Below are positions 1-7,671 of a stretch of DNA of 64,000 nt, piece after piece (within the stretch, counting starts at the first letter, position 1; each line of letters opens with the position of its first letter). A program made the translations under genes and the position numbers. The stretch is taken from assembly GCA_934167665.1 (NCBI GenBank), contig CAKPLN010000002.1:186001-250000 (forward strand), read 5' to 3'. The notes beneath the pieces are model-generated. The model searched no databases. It saw only the letters and a list, made by a program, of their open reading frames with translations, and was not told the DNA's origin. Source of the stretch: an uncultured Bacilli bacterium (GTDB lineage: Bacteria; Bacillota_I; Bacilli_A; RF39; UBA660).

Positions 1-2
1 GT

Positions 3-560
3 CAGTATTTTTATTTACCGGGTAAAATTTTACATATAGATGGTGATAATGATTATTTAGAAAGATGTATGCGTTTTTATGATGATCTTAAGGTAAAAGC
101 GAATGGTATAACATTGTCAGAAGTAGATATACCTTATCGTATTGGTGAGCTTCTTAATGAATTTCAACCGGATATTGTTGTTATTACTGGTCATGATGCT
201 TATTATGCAAAAAAACGAGATAGTAAGGATTTGAACAATTACCAAAATACAATTAATTTTATTGATGCCGTTAAGGAAGCACGTAAGTATGAAAAAAGTC
301 AGGATAAACTAATTATAATTGCTGGGGCGTGTCAGTCAAATTATGAAGAGTTAATTAAAGCTGGTGCTAATTTTGCCTCAAGTCCTAAAAGAATAAATAT
401 ACATGCATTAGATCCTGCTATAATAGCAGCATCTTTAGCTCTTTCTGATAAAAACCAAAGTATTGATTTAATTCATTTGATTGAAAAAACAAAATATGGA
501 AAAGATGGTATTGGTGGAATTATTACCAATGGTACTATGTATGTGGGGTATCCTAGATGA
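3..560 (+). CDS. yabG: YabG sporulation-specific protease, 5' partial
   Basis: Only the C-terminal 185 residues are present; the frame is open to the window edge, so the gene begins upstream. YabG is the cysteine-type protease that processes spore coat and germination proteins late in sporulation. Seen here are the family blocks GKILHIDGD, ITGHDAYY (conserved His region) and IIAGACQSNYEEL (conserved Cys region), followed by a family-typical C-terminus ending in Gly-Tyr-Pro-Arg. The stop TGA at 558-560 overlaps the veg start, implying translational coupling. The yabG-veg-spoVG order matches Bacillus subtilis and supports the call. An internal ATG at 69 is not the start because homology continues upstream of it. 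Confidence 0.93.
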   Translation, partial: QYFYLPGKILHIDGDNDYLERCMRFYDDLKVKANGITLSEVDIPYRIGELLNEFQPDIVVITGHDAYYAKKRDSKDLNNYQNTINFIDAVKEARKYEKSQDKLIIIAGACQSNYEELIKAGANFASSPKRINIHALDPAIIAASLALSDKNQSIDLIHLIEKTKYGKDGIGGIITNGTMYVGYPR

Positions 561-769
561 TGCTTGATAAAATTAAAAATCTTGTTGCTGAAAATAGGGG
601 AATTAAGCATGTATTTAGATTTAATGGTATAAGAAATCAAAATGAGGAATTTATAGGTAAGATTGTAGGAGTTTATCCAGCAATATTTACGGTTGAACTT
701 CCAAATAAGGTAATTAAATCATTTAGTTATACTGACTTATTAATTAACAATTTAGAGATCATGGAATGA
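557..769 (+). CDS. veg: Veg family protein
   Basis: A 70-residue protein of the Veg family (DUF1021), small beta-rich proteins that in B. subtilis affect biofilm regulation and germination. The block VGVYPAIFTVEL, followed by KSFSYTDLL, is the family signature (compare TYPSVFVI and SYSYADIL in B. subtilis Veg). The start ATG at 557 overlaps the yabG stop; a second ATG follows at once and could equally be used. It ends with TGA, which shows that TGA is a stop codon in this genome. Its position between yabG and spoVG is syntenic. The molecular role is unclear even in model species. Confidence 0.88.
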   Translation: MMLDKIKNLVAENRGIKHVFRFNGIRNQNEEFIGKIVGVYPAIFTVELPNKVIKSFSYTDLLINNLEIME

Positions 770-799
770 TTATTTTTCTTATATATAACAATAAAAATC

Positions 800-828
800 T
801 TGCAATTTAATATTGTATATTATAAAAT
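800..828 (+). promoter_or_regulatory. Candidate sigma-A-type promoter for spoVG
   Basis: TTGCAA at 800-805 and TAAAAT at 823-828 are separated by 17 bases, about 40 bases before the spoVG start. The -10 lies in a short inverted repeat (GTATAT...ATATAC, 815-832). In B. subtilis spoVG is read by sigma-H; I do not see a clear sigma-H site here. Confidence 0.5.
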
Positions 829-870
829 ATACTTATAAAGTTTAAATACTTTAGAGGGAGGAATAATCAT

Positions 871-1146
871 ATGAAGATTACAACTGTAAATGTACGTAAA
901 ATTGAAAAAGAAGGTTCTCGTATGAAAGGAATTGCATCTGTATTATTAGATGATTGTTTTGCAGTACATGATATCCGTATTATAGAAGGAGATAACGGAC
1001 TTTTTATAGCAATGCCTAGCCGAAAGGTAGCTGCTGGTGGTTATCGTGATATAGCTCATCCAATTAATCCAGAAGTTCGTGCTATGTTTGAAGAAGCTAT
1101 TTTAGATGCTTATAAAAAAGCAGATGATGTAGCTACTGAAGAGTAA
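871..1146 (+). CDS. spoVG: SpoVG regulatory RNA/DNA-binding protein
   Basis: A 91-residue SpoVG. In Bacillus it acts in asymmetric septation during sporulation; in other Firmicutes it is a pleiotropic nucleic-acid-binding regulator. Nearly the whole protein is recognisable: it opens MKITTVNVRKI, and has SVLLDDCFAVHDIRII, then LFIAMPSRK, then the HPINPEVR segment that carries the nucleic-acid-binding helix. Length equals the family norm. A strong ribosome-binding site (AGAGGGAGG, 852-860) precedes ATG 871. It is followed at once by a terminator, so it is probably its own transcription unit or the end of the yabG-veg unit. Confidence 0.97.
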   Translation: MKITTVNVRKIEKEGSRMKGIASVLLDDCFAVHDIRIIEGDNGLFIAMPSRKVAAGGYRDIAHPINPEVRAMFEEAILDAYKKADDVATEE

Positions 1147-1152
1147 TAATTC

Positions 1153-1180
1153 AATATGTCCATGTGGGCATATTTTTTTT
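1153..1180 (+). terminator. Rho-independent terminator after spoVG
   Basis: A 9-bp stem (1153-1161 with 1166-1174, one G-U pair) with a four-base loop is followed by a run of T. Confidence 0.85.
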
Positions 1181-1208
1181 GCATATTTTTTTGATTTGTA
1201 CATATTAT
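1181..1208 (+). promoter_or_regulatory. Candidate sigma-E-type promoter for yabP-yabQ
   Basis: GCATATT (1181-1187) and CATATTAT (1201-1208), 13 bases apart, resemble the mother-cell sigma-E elements (KMATATT and CATACANT). B. subtilis yabP-yabQ is sigma-E dependent. The predicted start point would fall on or just before the ribosome-binding site at 1214-1220, which is tight, so this remains a candidate. Confidence 0.4.
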
Positions 1209-1225
1209 TCTTTAGGAGGATAGTT

Positions 1226-1519
1226 ATGGATAAACAAGATAATAATATTAATAGTTATAGTCATGGAGTTAGTTTGTTTGAAAAAAAGAGTTTAGTTATA
1301 ACAGGAGTAAAAAAAATAGAAAATTTTGATAAAGAACAATTTTTATTGGAAACTATTATGGGATTTATGTTGATTAAGGGTAGTGATTTGGAACTTGTTA
1401 AATTGGATACATTACAAGGAAATGTTTCTATAAAGGGTACTATTAGTTCAATTGATTATATTGATGACAATGTTAAAAAGAATAAAGAAGATAGTATTTT
1501 TAGTAGGTTATTTAAATAA
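1226..1519 (+). CDS. yabP: Sporulation protein YabP
   Basis: A 97-residue YabP, required for spore cortex formation in B. subtilis. The family pattern is visible: an N-terminal LFEKKSLVITGVKKIENFD segment (strand-turn-strand), then TIMGFMLIKGSDLELVKLD and a GNVSIKGTISSIDY block. ATG 1226 is chosen because AGGAGGA at 1214-1220 is ideally spaced; the longer in-frame reading from 1196 has no such site. yabQ follows with no spacing. The order yabP-yabQ-divIC is conserved in spore formers. It probably belongs to the sigma-E mother-cell regulon. Confidence 0.9.
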   Translation: MDKQDNNINSYSHGVSLFEKKSLVITGVKKIENFDKEQFLLETIMGFMLIKGSDLELVKLDTLQGNVSIKGTISSIDYIDDNVKKNKEDSIFSRLFK

Positions 1520-1795
1520 TTGAATTTAAAATTACAAATTATTTGTCTTATATATTCTTTTATTTTTGGCATTGTTTTTGGTATTCTTTTTAAGATTTTA
1601 TATAGATTTTTATTTTATAAAAGAAAATTAATATGTTTTATAAATACGTTTTTATTTATTTTGATAATGTCTCTTATTTATTTTTTTATTTTGTTATTTA
1701 TTAATAATGGTATTTTACATATTTATTTTCTAGTATTGTTTCTTGGGGGATTTTTACTTTTTTTATATATTTTTAATTTAAATTGTAAAAAATAA
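1520..1795 (+). CDS. yabQ: YabQ-like spore cortex membrane protein
   Basis: A 91-residue, very hydrophobic protein with about three predicted membrane segments (roughly residues 8-28, 40-60 and 64-86) and a short basic loop between the first two. Sequence identity to YabQ is weak, as usual for this fast-evolving family; the call rests on the membrane topology, size and the yabP-yabQ-divIC order. YabQ is needed for cortex peptidoglycan synthesis in B. subtilis. The start taken is TTG 1520 directly after the yabP stop TAA, consistent with coupled translation; no ATG lies near. It is rich in Phe and Ile and in TTT codons. Confidence 0.72.
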   Translation: MNLKLQIICLIYSFIFGIVFGILFKILYRFLFYKRKLICFINTFLFILIMSLIYFFILLFINNGILHIYFLVLFLGGFLLFLYIFNLNCKK

Positions 1796-1827
1796 ATGTA
1801 AAGTCGATTTTTTTGGTTTTGTTTTTA

Positions 1828-1857
1828 TTGTATATGTACATTAATTGGCCTTATAAT
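1828..1857 (+). promoter_or_regulatory. Candidate sigma-A-type promoter for divIC
   Basis: TTGTAT at 1828-1833 and TATAAT at 1852-1857, 18 bases apart, lie just before divIC. This would let the division gene be expressed independently of the sporulation genes upstream. Confidence 0.5.
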
Positions 1858-1883
1858 ATATGTTGTAAGGGTAGGTGAAATTA

Positions 1884-2189
1884 GTGGCTAGAAAAAAGAG
1901 CTTGCGAGTAAGAAAGATGCAACGAAGAATGCTTATTTTTGGGGCTAGTTCTATTATTGTCATTGTGGCTACTACTTTTACAATAGGTAAATATTGGGTT
2001 GAAATTTATGATAAATATCAAGAAAAAAAACAACTCGATGAACAATTAGTAGAACTTAAAGATGAAGAGGCAAGGTTAAAGCTTGATGCTTTAAAATTAC
2101 AAGACCCTGATTATATAGCACGTTATGCTAGAGAAAAATATTTATATTCAAAAGATGGAGAATTTATCATCAAAATACCTGAAGAATAA
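1884..2189 (+). CDS. divIC: Cell division protein DivIC (FtsB-like)
   Basis: A 101-residue bitopic membrane protein: a basic cytoplasmic N-terminus (ARKKSLRVRKMQRR), one membrane segment at about residues 17-38, a coiled coil (YDKYQEKKQLDEQLVELKDE region) and the C-terminal DPDYIARYAREKYLY block typical of DivIC/FtsB. DivIC forms the FtsL-DivIB-DivIC subcomplex of the divisome. GTG 1884 (giving MARKKS) is preferred over the in-frame GTG 1875, because AAGGGTAGG at 1867-1873 is properly spaced only from 1884. It sits between yabQ and tilS; the yabR-spoIIE segment found here in Bacillus is absent. Confidence 0.92.
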   Translation: MARKKSLRVRKMQRRMLIFGASSIIVIVATTFTIGKYWVEIYDKYQEKKQLDEQLVELKDEEARLKLDALKLQDPDYIARYAREKYLYSKDGEFIIKIPEE

Positions 2190-2213
2190 ATTCTCTTTTT
2201 TTTCTTTGTGTGC

Positions 2214-2219
2214 TATAAT
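2214..2219 (+). promoter_or_regulatory. Extended -10 element before tilS
   Basis: TGC-TATAAT (TATAAT at 2214-2219) is an extended -10 element located about 26 bases before the tilS start; no good -35 is evident. Confidence 0.45.
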
Positions 2220-2244
2220 TACTGATAGTGGTATAGGAGGAGTT

Positions 2245-3558
2245 ATGATTAATATTGAAAACAGTTTTTCTTTTAATGAAAATGATATTATAGTTATTGG
2301 ATGTTCGGCCGGACCTGATTCTATGGCTCTAGTTGATATGTTGTTAAAAATTAGGAAAAAATATCATTTATTGTTAATTATTGCTCATGTTAATCATAAT
2401 GTTCGAGTTGAGAGTATAGAAGAAGCAGAGTATGTTAAATGTTATTGTGAAAAAAATAAAATAATTTTTGAGACTATGACTATTGAAGAGTATGGCGATG
2501 ATAATTTTGAAAATGAAGCTAGAACAATACGTTATAATTTCTTTGATAACATTGTTAAAAAATATACTGCTGATTATTTAATGACGGCTCATCATGGGGA
2601 TGATTTGATTGAGACTATTATGATGAGAATTGTTAGAGGATCGAATTTAAATGGATATTCTGGTTTTAAAAAAATTGTTGATATGAATGGCTATTTAATT
2701 GTAAGACCACTTCTTGATTATACTAAAGAAGAATTAGAACAGTATAATATAGAAAACGGTGTTAAATATTTTATTGATAGAACTAATAATAGTGATAAAT
2801 ATACTAGAAATCGTTATAGAAAGTATATTTTACCGTTTTTAAAGGATGAAGATAAGAATGTACATCTTAAGTTTTTAAAGTTTAGTGAAACTTTAGAGAG
2901 AGCATCTTTATTTATTAATAAAGAACGTGATAGAGCATTAAAAAGGGTTTTTGATGGTAATTTTATTTTGATTAGTAAATTTAAGGAAGAAGATGAATAT
3001 CTTCAAAGAGAAATTTTGTATTATTTACTTAGTGATTTTTACCAAGATGATTTGATTCTTGTTGGTGATAAACATATTGATTTAATAATGAATTTGATAT
3101 ATAGTAAAAAAGCCAATAGTTTTATCAATTTGCCTAACCAGGTTGTTGCTAATAAGTGTTACGATATGCTAGAATTAAAACGTGATACAGAGGAAATAAC
3201 TAGTTATGAAATAGAATTTGATAATTATATTACTTTACCTAATGGACATACTATAGAAAGAGTTTACGATATAGATGGCAATAATAATAGTATTTGTAGA
3301 CTTAATAGTGATGATGTATATTTACCACTAATTGTTAGAACTAGAAAAATTGGTGATAAGATTATGGTTAAAGGATTAAATGGAACTAAGAAGGTTAAAG
3401 ATATTTTTATTGACAAAAAGCTAAATTTGGCTCTGAGAGATTCTTGGCCAATAGTTGTTGATTCTAAGGGACAAATAGTATGGATACCTGGAATTAAAAA
3501 ATCTAAATTTGATAAAAAAGTAACAGAAAGTTATGATATAATATTGAAATACAATTAA
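2245..3558 (+). CDS. tilS: tRNA(Ile)-lysidine synthase TilS
   Basis: A 437-residue enzyme that attaches lysine to C34 of the CAU-anticodon isoleucine tRNA, using ATP. The N-terminal PP-loop domain shows CSAGPDSMAL at residues 20-29, where most TilS have SGGxDS, so the first Gly is Ala. Other family marks are AHVNHNVR, the TAHHGDDLIETIMMRIVRG block (PP-loop nuclease-like core) and RNRYRKYILPFL; the C-terminal TilS domain ends with RTRKIGDKI and WIPGIKKSKF. ATG 2245 follows GGAGG at 2237-2241; a longer in-frame reading from 2125 overlaps divIC and lacks homology. tilS-ftsH order is the same as in Bacillus (hpt is missing between them). Confidence 0.94.
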   Translation: MINIENSFSFNENDIIVIGCSAGPDSMALVDMLLKIRKKYHLLLIIAHVNHNVRVESIEEAEYVKCYCEKNKIIFETMTIEEYGDDNFENEARTIRYNFFDNIVKKYTADYLMTAHHGDDLIETIMMRIVRGSNLNGYSGFKKIVDMNGYLIVRPLLDYTKEELEQYNIENGVKYFIDRTNNSDKYTRNRYRKYILPFLKDEDKNVHLKFLKFSETLERASLFINKERDRALKRVFDGNFILISKFKEEDEYLQREILYYLLSDFYQDDLILVGDKHIDLIMNLIYSKKANSFINLPNQVVANKCYDMLELKRDTEEITSYEIEFDNYITLPNGHTIERVYDIDGNNNSICRLNSDDVYLPLIVRTRKIGDKIMVKGLNGTKKVKDIFIDKKLNLALRDSWPIVVDSKGQIVWIPGIKKSKFDKKVTESYDIILKYN

Positions 3559-3570
3559 GGAGGAAAAGTT

Positions 3571-5541
3571 GTGAATAAAGGTATGGATAAGAAAATTATT
3601 AAAAGAGGACTTTTACCATATTTATTTGTTGTTTTAGCAATGTTGGGTATTTTTTATTTTGCTAATATTGCAAATAAGAAGGTTGAAGAGTTAAGTTATA
3701 ATGAATTTATTACAGAATTAAATTCTGGTAATATTGCAAAATTGGAGATTACTACTCGTGGCAATGCTTATATTTATGAGATTACTGGTCAACTTAGAGG
3801 TAGTAAGGATAATGAATATTTTGTGGCTACATTGCCTTTAAGTGAAGAAGTTGTTAAAAAGATAGTTGAAGCTAGTGATAATCAAGATTTTGAGGTAATT
3901 GCTAATCCTGATCCAGAAGCTTCATCATTACTTTTGATAGTTGTTAATGTATTACCAATTGTCTTATTAGTAGGAGCTGCTTTTTGGTTTTTAAATAAAC
4001 AATTAGCTGGTAATAAGAGTTCTTTAGATTTTGGTAAGAGCAGAGCTAGATTAAGTAGTGATAATAACAAAGTAACATTTAAAGATGTTGCTGGTTTAAA
4101 AGAAGAGAAAGAAGAAGTTAGAGAGTTAATTGACTTCTTAAAGAATCCTAAAAAATTCCAAAGTTTAGGTGCTAGAATTCCTAAGGGTGTATTATTGATG
4201 GGGCCTCCGGGAACTGGAAAAACTTTACTTGCTAAGGCGGTAGCTGGAGAAGCTGATGTTCCATTTTATTTTATTAGTGGTTCTGATTTCGTAGAATTAT
4301 TTGTTGGTGTTGGAGCTAGTCGTGTAAGAGATATGTTTCAACAGGCTAAAAGAAATGCACCATGTTTAATTTTTATTGATGAAATAGATGCTGTAGGACG
4401 CCAAAGAGGTACTGGTTTAGGTGGTGGGCATGATGAAAGAGAACAAACTCTTAACCAATTACTTACTGAAATGGATGGATTTGGTGCTAATGAAGGTATC
4501 ATTATAATTGCTGCTACTAACCGTCCTGATGTTTTGGATCCTGCATTACTTAGACCTGGAAGATTTGATAGACAAGTTACAGTTAATTTACCAGATGTAA
4601 GAGAAAGAGAAGAAATATTAGCAGTTCATGCTAAGAATAAGACTCTTGCTGATAACATTACTTTAGAGAATTTAGCTAAGAGAACACCTGGTTTTAGTGG
4701 AGCTGATTTGGAAAACTTATTGAATGAAGCAGCTTTACTTACTGTAAGAAGAAATAAAAAAGAGATTACAATGAGTGAAATCGATGAAGCTACTGACAGA
4801 GTACTTATGGGACCTGCTAAGACATCTCGTAAGTATAGTGAAAATGATCGTAAGCTTGTTGCTTATCATGAAGCTGGACATGCTGTTATTGGTATAAAGT
4901 TAAAAAATGCTAGTGATGTACAAAAAGTAACTATTATTCCTAGAGGTACTGCTGGTGGTTATAATATGATGGTTCCTACTGAGGAAAAATTATGTTCAAC
5001 TAAGACAGATTTATTGGAACAAATTACTGGTCTATTAGGTGGTAGAACAGCTGAAGAAGTTATTTTTGGAGAAATTACTACAGGGGCTCACAATGACTTT
5101 GAAAAGGCTACTAAAATAGCAAGAGCTATGGTAACTGAATATGGTATGAGTGATTTAGGACCTCTTCAATTTGAACAACAAGAAGGTAGTGTATTCTTAG
5201 GAAGAGATTATAATAAGAGTCAACATTTTTCAAATGAAGTTGCTAATGAAATTGATATGGAAATGAGAAAGATTATTAATAATTGTCATAAAGATGCTAC
5301 TGATATTATTAATAAGAATAAAGATTTATTGAAACTTATAGCTGATGCTTTATTAGAATATGAAACTTTAACTAAGGAACAGATTGATTATTTAGTTGCA
5401 AATGGTAAAATGCCTGAAGAGAATGAGGAAAATTTAGAATCATTATCTGTTACTAAATTAAGAGAGTTAGCTAAAGAAAAAGGTATAAAAAATACCAGTA
5501 AATTAACTAAAGCTGAATTATTAAAGGAGTTAGATTCATAA
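3571..5541 (+). CDS. ftsH: ATP-dependent zinc metalloprotease FtsH
   Basis: A 656-residue membrane AAA protease for quality control of membrane and some cytosolic proteins. Order: a cytoplasmic start, membrane segment ~12-32, an extracytoplasmic domain, membrane segment ~119-141, an AAA domain with Walker A GPPGTGKT (211-218), Walker B IFIDEID (267-273) and the SRH region (TNRPDVLDPALLRPGRFD), then the M41 protease with HEAGH (433-437). The last ~35 residues (SVTKLRELAKEKG...SKLTKAELLKEL) are an unusual helix-extension-helix extension resembling the Rho N-terminal/SAP-like fold. GTG 3571 lies 8-9 bases after AAGGAGG. It follows tilS by 12 bases, so the two are likely cotranscribed. Confidence 0.97.
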   Translation: MNKGMDKKIIKRGLLPYLFVVLAMLGIFYFANIANKKVEELSYNEFITELNSGNIAKLEITTRGNAYIYEITGQLRGSKDNEYFVATLPLSEEVVKKIVEASDNQDFEVIANPDPEASSLLLIVVNVLPIVLLVGAAFWFLNKQLAGNKSSLDFGKSRARLSSDNNKVTFKDVAGLKEEKEEVRELIDFLKNPKKFQSLGARIPKGVLLMGPPGTGKTLLAKAVAGEADVPFYFISGSDFVELFVGVGASRVRDMFQQAKRNAPCLIFIDEIDAVGRQRGTGLGGGHDEREQTLNQLLTEMDGFGANEGIIIIAATNRPDVLDPALLRPGRFDRQVTVNLPDVREREEILAVHAKNKTLADNITLENLAKRTPGFSGADLENLLNEAALLTVRRNKKEITMSEIDEATDRVLMGPAKTSRKYSENDRKLVAYHEAGHAVIGIKLKNASDVQKVTIIPRGTAGGYNMMVPTEEKLCSTKTDLLEQITGLLGGRTAEEVIFGEITTGAHNDFEKATKIARAMVTEYGMSDLGPLQFEQQEGSVFLGRDYNKSQHFSNEVANEIDMEMRKIINNCHKDATDIINKNKDLLKLIADALLEYETLTKEQIDYLVANGKMPEENEENLESLSVTKLRELAKEKGIKNTSKLTKAELLKELDS

Positions 5542-5555
5542 TTTAACTCTTTTTT
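5523..5555 (+). terminator. Rho-independent terminator overlapping the ftsH stop
   Basis: A 10-bp stem with one G-U pair (5523-5532 with 5544-5553) encloses the ftsH stop codon and is followed by T residues. Confidence 0.7.
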
Positions 5556-5556
5556 C

Positions 5557-5584
5557 TTGCAAATAATGGTATTATTATTATAAT
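5557..5584 (+). promoter_or_regulatory. Sigma-A-type promoter for mscL
   Basis: TTGCAA at 5557-5562 and TATAAT at 5579-5584, 16 bases apart, 34 bases before the mscL start. Confidence 0.6.
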
Positions 5585-5618
5585 ATCTACAGAGAGGTTA
5601 TTATATGGAGGAAATTTT

Positions 5619-6068
5619 ATGAAAAAGAAAAAAAGTAAAATTAAGAACGCTAATATTGAAAAAAATCTTGAAAAGATAACTAAGGAAGCAAATGAATTTA
5701 AAACATTCATTTCACGTGGAAATGTTGTAGATATGGCAGTTGGTGTTATTGTTGGTTCTGCTTTTGGAAAAATAGTAACAAGTTTGGTAAATGATTTATT
5801 AATGCCTGTCATTGGAATTGTAATTGGTGGTTTAAACTTTTCCAATTTAAGTTTAAAGTTTGGTGATGCTGTTATAGCTTATGGTAATTTTATACAAGCT
5901 GTAATTGACTTTTTAATTATTTCTTTATGTATCTTTTTGATGGTTAAGCTTTTTGAAAACTTTAAGAAAGAAGAAAAAGTAGAAGAGAAAAAAGAAGAAC
6001 CTGCTAAAAAGAGTGATGAGGTTTTATTGTTAGAAGAAATAAGAGATTTATTAAAAAAACAAAAATAG
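5619..6068 (+). CDS. mscL: Large-conductance mechanosensitive channel MscL
   Basis: A 149-residue osmotic safety-valve channel. The pore helix TM1 is clear (FISRGNVVDMAVGVIVGSAF then GKIVTSLVNDLLMPVIG), as is TM2 (IQAVIDFLIISLCIFLMVK), with the usual C-terminal charged bundle (KEEKVEEKKEEPAKK...LLEEIRDLLKKQ). Compared with typical MscL, which starts just before EFxxFISRGN, it carries about 28 extra N-terminal residues that are highly basic (KKKKSKIKN). ATG 5619 follows GGAGG at 5607-5611. Its own promoter lies upstream. It interrupts the ftsH-dus-lysS order of related genomes, so it is probably a lineage-specific insertion. Confidence 0.95.
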   Translation: MKKKKSKIKNANIEKNLEKITKEANEFKTFISRGNVVDMAVGVIVGSAFGKIVTSLVNDLLMPVIGIVIGGLNFSNLSLKFGDAVIAYGNFIQAVIDFLIISLCIFLMVKLFENFKKEEKVEEKKEEPAKKSDEVLLLEEIRDLLKKQK

Positions 6069-6086
6069 TTTTAGAAAGGTTATTAT

Positions 6087-7073
6087 ATGGAGTGGTATAT
6101 TGGCAATGTTAAAATTAATAATCAAGTTGTTTTAGCTCCAATGGCTGGTATTTGTAATTCATCTTTTAGAAGAATTTGTAAGGAAATGGGGTGTGGTCTT
6201 ATTTATGCCGAGATGGTTAGTGATAAGGCTATTACATACAATAATAAAAAAACGATAGATATGCTTTATATGGATGATTCTGAAAGACCAATTGTACAAC
6301 AAATATTTGGTAGTGATAAGGATTCATTTATTGTTGCTGCTAAGTATATATATGAAAATATGCATCCTGATATTATTGATATTAATATGGGGTGCCCTGT
6401 ACCTAAGGTTGCAGTTAGAGCTCAGGCTGGTTCAGCTTTACTTAAGGATCCTGATAAGATTTATGAAATTGTTAAGGCTGTTGTTGAGAGTGTTCCTATC
6501 CCTGTTACCGTTAAAATACGTAGTGGATGGGATAGTAATAGTATCAATGCTGTTTTGGTGGCTCAGACAGTTGAAAAGGCGGGTGCTAGTGCAATTTGTG
6601 TTCATCCTAGAACTAGGAGTCAAGGATACAGTGGCAAAGCTGATTGGAATGTTATAAAACAGGTTAAGGAAAATGTATCTATTCCCGTTATTGGGAATGG
6701 TGATATTAAGACTCCTGAAGATGCTAAGAGAATGTTAGATGAAACATTGTGTGATGCTGTTATGATTGGTAGAGGTGTTTTAGGAAATCCATGGCTTATA
6801 AAAAATACTGTTAATTTTTTAGATGGAAAAGATGTGGTTGTACCTAGTTCGATTGATAAAATTGATATGTGTTTAAAACATCTTAGTTATTTACTAACTT
6901 TGAAGGACGAAAAACTAGCTTGTTTAGAAATACGTAATCATATAGGTTGGTATCTTAAAGGAATTAAGGGAGCAAATGATGTTAAAAATAATATTTATAA
7001 AACTACTAAAATTTGTGATATAATTTCTTTATTGAACAGTTTTAAGGAGGAGTTATTAAATAATGAAGAGTAA
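6087..7073 (+). CDS. dusB: tRNA-dihydrouridine synthase (DusB type)
   Basis: A 328-residue flavoenzyme reducing uridine to dihydrouridine in tRNA. FMN-barrel family blocks are seen: VVLAPMAGICNSSFRRIC near the N-terminus, DINMGCPVPKV, the KIRSGWD phosphate-binding lysine block, CVHPRTRSQGYSGKADW (His block), IPVIGNGDIKTPEDA and GRGVLGNPW. Size and the N-terminal (Val)-Leu-Ala-Pro-Met-Ala-Gly signature fit the Firmicutes Dus found directly upstream of lysS. The C-terminal part (LEIRNHIGWYLKG) is the tRNA-binding helical domain. It overlaps the following RDD gene by 11 bases. Confidence 0.94.
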   Translation: MEWYIGNVKINNQVVLAPMAGICNSSFRRICKEMGCGLIYAEMVSDKAITYNNKKTIDMLYMDDSERPIVQQIFGSDKDSFIVAAKYIYENMHPDIIDINMGCPVPKVAVRAQAGSALLKDPDKIYEIVKAVVESVPIPVTVKIRSGWDSNSINAVLVAQTVEKAGASAICVHPRTRSQGYSGKADWNVIKQVKENVSIPVIGNGDIKTPEDAKRMLDETLCDAVMIGRGVLGNPWLIKNTVNFLDGKDVVVPSSIDKIDMCLKHLSYLLTLKDEKLACLEIRNHIGWYLKGIKGANDVKNNIYKTTKICDIISLLNSFKEELLNNEE

Positions 7074-7662
7074 GAATTTATGGATGAGAAGAATTTTGGC
7101 CTTTTTTATAGATACGCTTTTAATCTCTTTGGTAGCGTCTTTTATAGCGACGCCTTTCTTTGATTATACTTCTGTTAATAATTTGAGAGAAAATTCTGAA
7201 AAGATTATGGTCGACTATGAAAATGGCAATATTACTACTAATGATTATATTGATTCTGCTACTTCTATTCTTTATCGTTTAGCTCAAAAAAATGGAGTAG
7301 TAACGTTGATCAGTCTTTTCTTAAGTGTTTTATATTTTGTTATCTATCAGTTTTATTTTAACGGTCAAACGTTGGGTAAAAAAATATTAGGTATAAAAGT
7401 TGTAAGTAATGATTCTAAATCTTTAACTATTGATAATTATATTTATAGATCATTTATTGTTAATTCAATTTTGTTTAATATAATAACTTTTTCTTTTGTT
7501 GTTTTTGCATCTAAAGAGGTATGGCTTGTTGGTATATCAGTTTTTGGTTTATTGAATTATTTAGTTTTGTTTATTTGTTTATTAATGATTATATTTAATA
7601 AAGATGGAAGAGGATTACAGGATTTGGTTGGTAATACCAAGGTTGTTTTATCTAGTGAATAG
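7063..7662 (+). CDS. RDD family membrane protein
   Basis: A 199-residue integral membrane protein. The RDD signature is present near the N-terminus (WMRRILAFFIDTLLISL: Arg followed by Phe-Phe-Ile-Asp) and again in the segment YFNGQTLGKKILGIKVV, another hallmark of the family, with a final GRGLQDLVGNTKVV. About four membrane segments are visible (residues ~12-30, 80-98, 130-150, 155-178). The biochemical role of most RDD proteins is unknown; some have been linked to Na+/H+ exchange. ATG 7063 overlaps the dus end; AAGGAGGAG lies at 7044-7052. Probably cotranscribed with dusB and lysS. Confidence 0.87.
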   Translation: MKSKNLWMRRILAFFIDTLLISLVASFIATPFFDYTSVNNLRENSEKIMVDYENGNITTNDYIDSATSILYRLAQKNGVVTLISLFLSVLYFVIYQFYFNGQTLGKKILGIKVVSNDSKSLTIDNYIYRSFIVNSILFNIITFSFVVFASKEVWLVGISVFGLLNYLVLFICLLMIIFNKDGRGLQDLVGNTKVVLSSE

Positions 7663-7671
7663 GAGGTAATT

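Noticed and set aside
557..769. Mycoplasma code (TGA = Trp)
   Set aside because: yabG and veg both end with TGA at the proper family C-terminus, and Trp in conserved positions (SecE, MscL region, LysS) is TGG.
2125..2244. Extended N-terminus for TilS from 2125
   Set aside because: It overlaps divIC out of frame and lacks homology; GGAGG before ATG 2245 decides the start.
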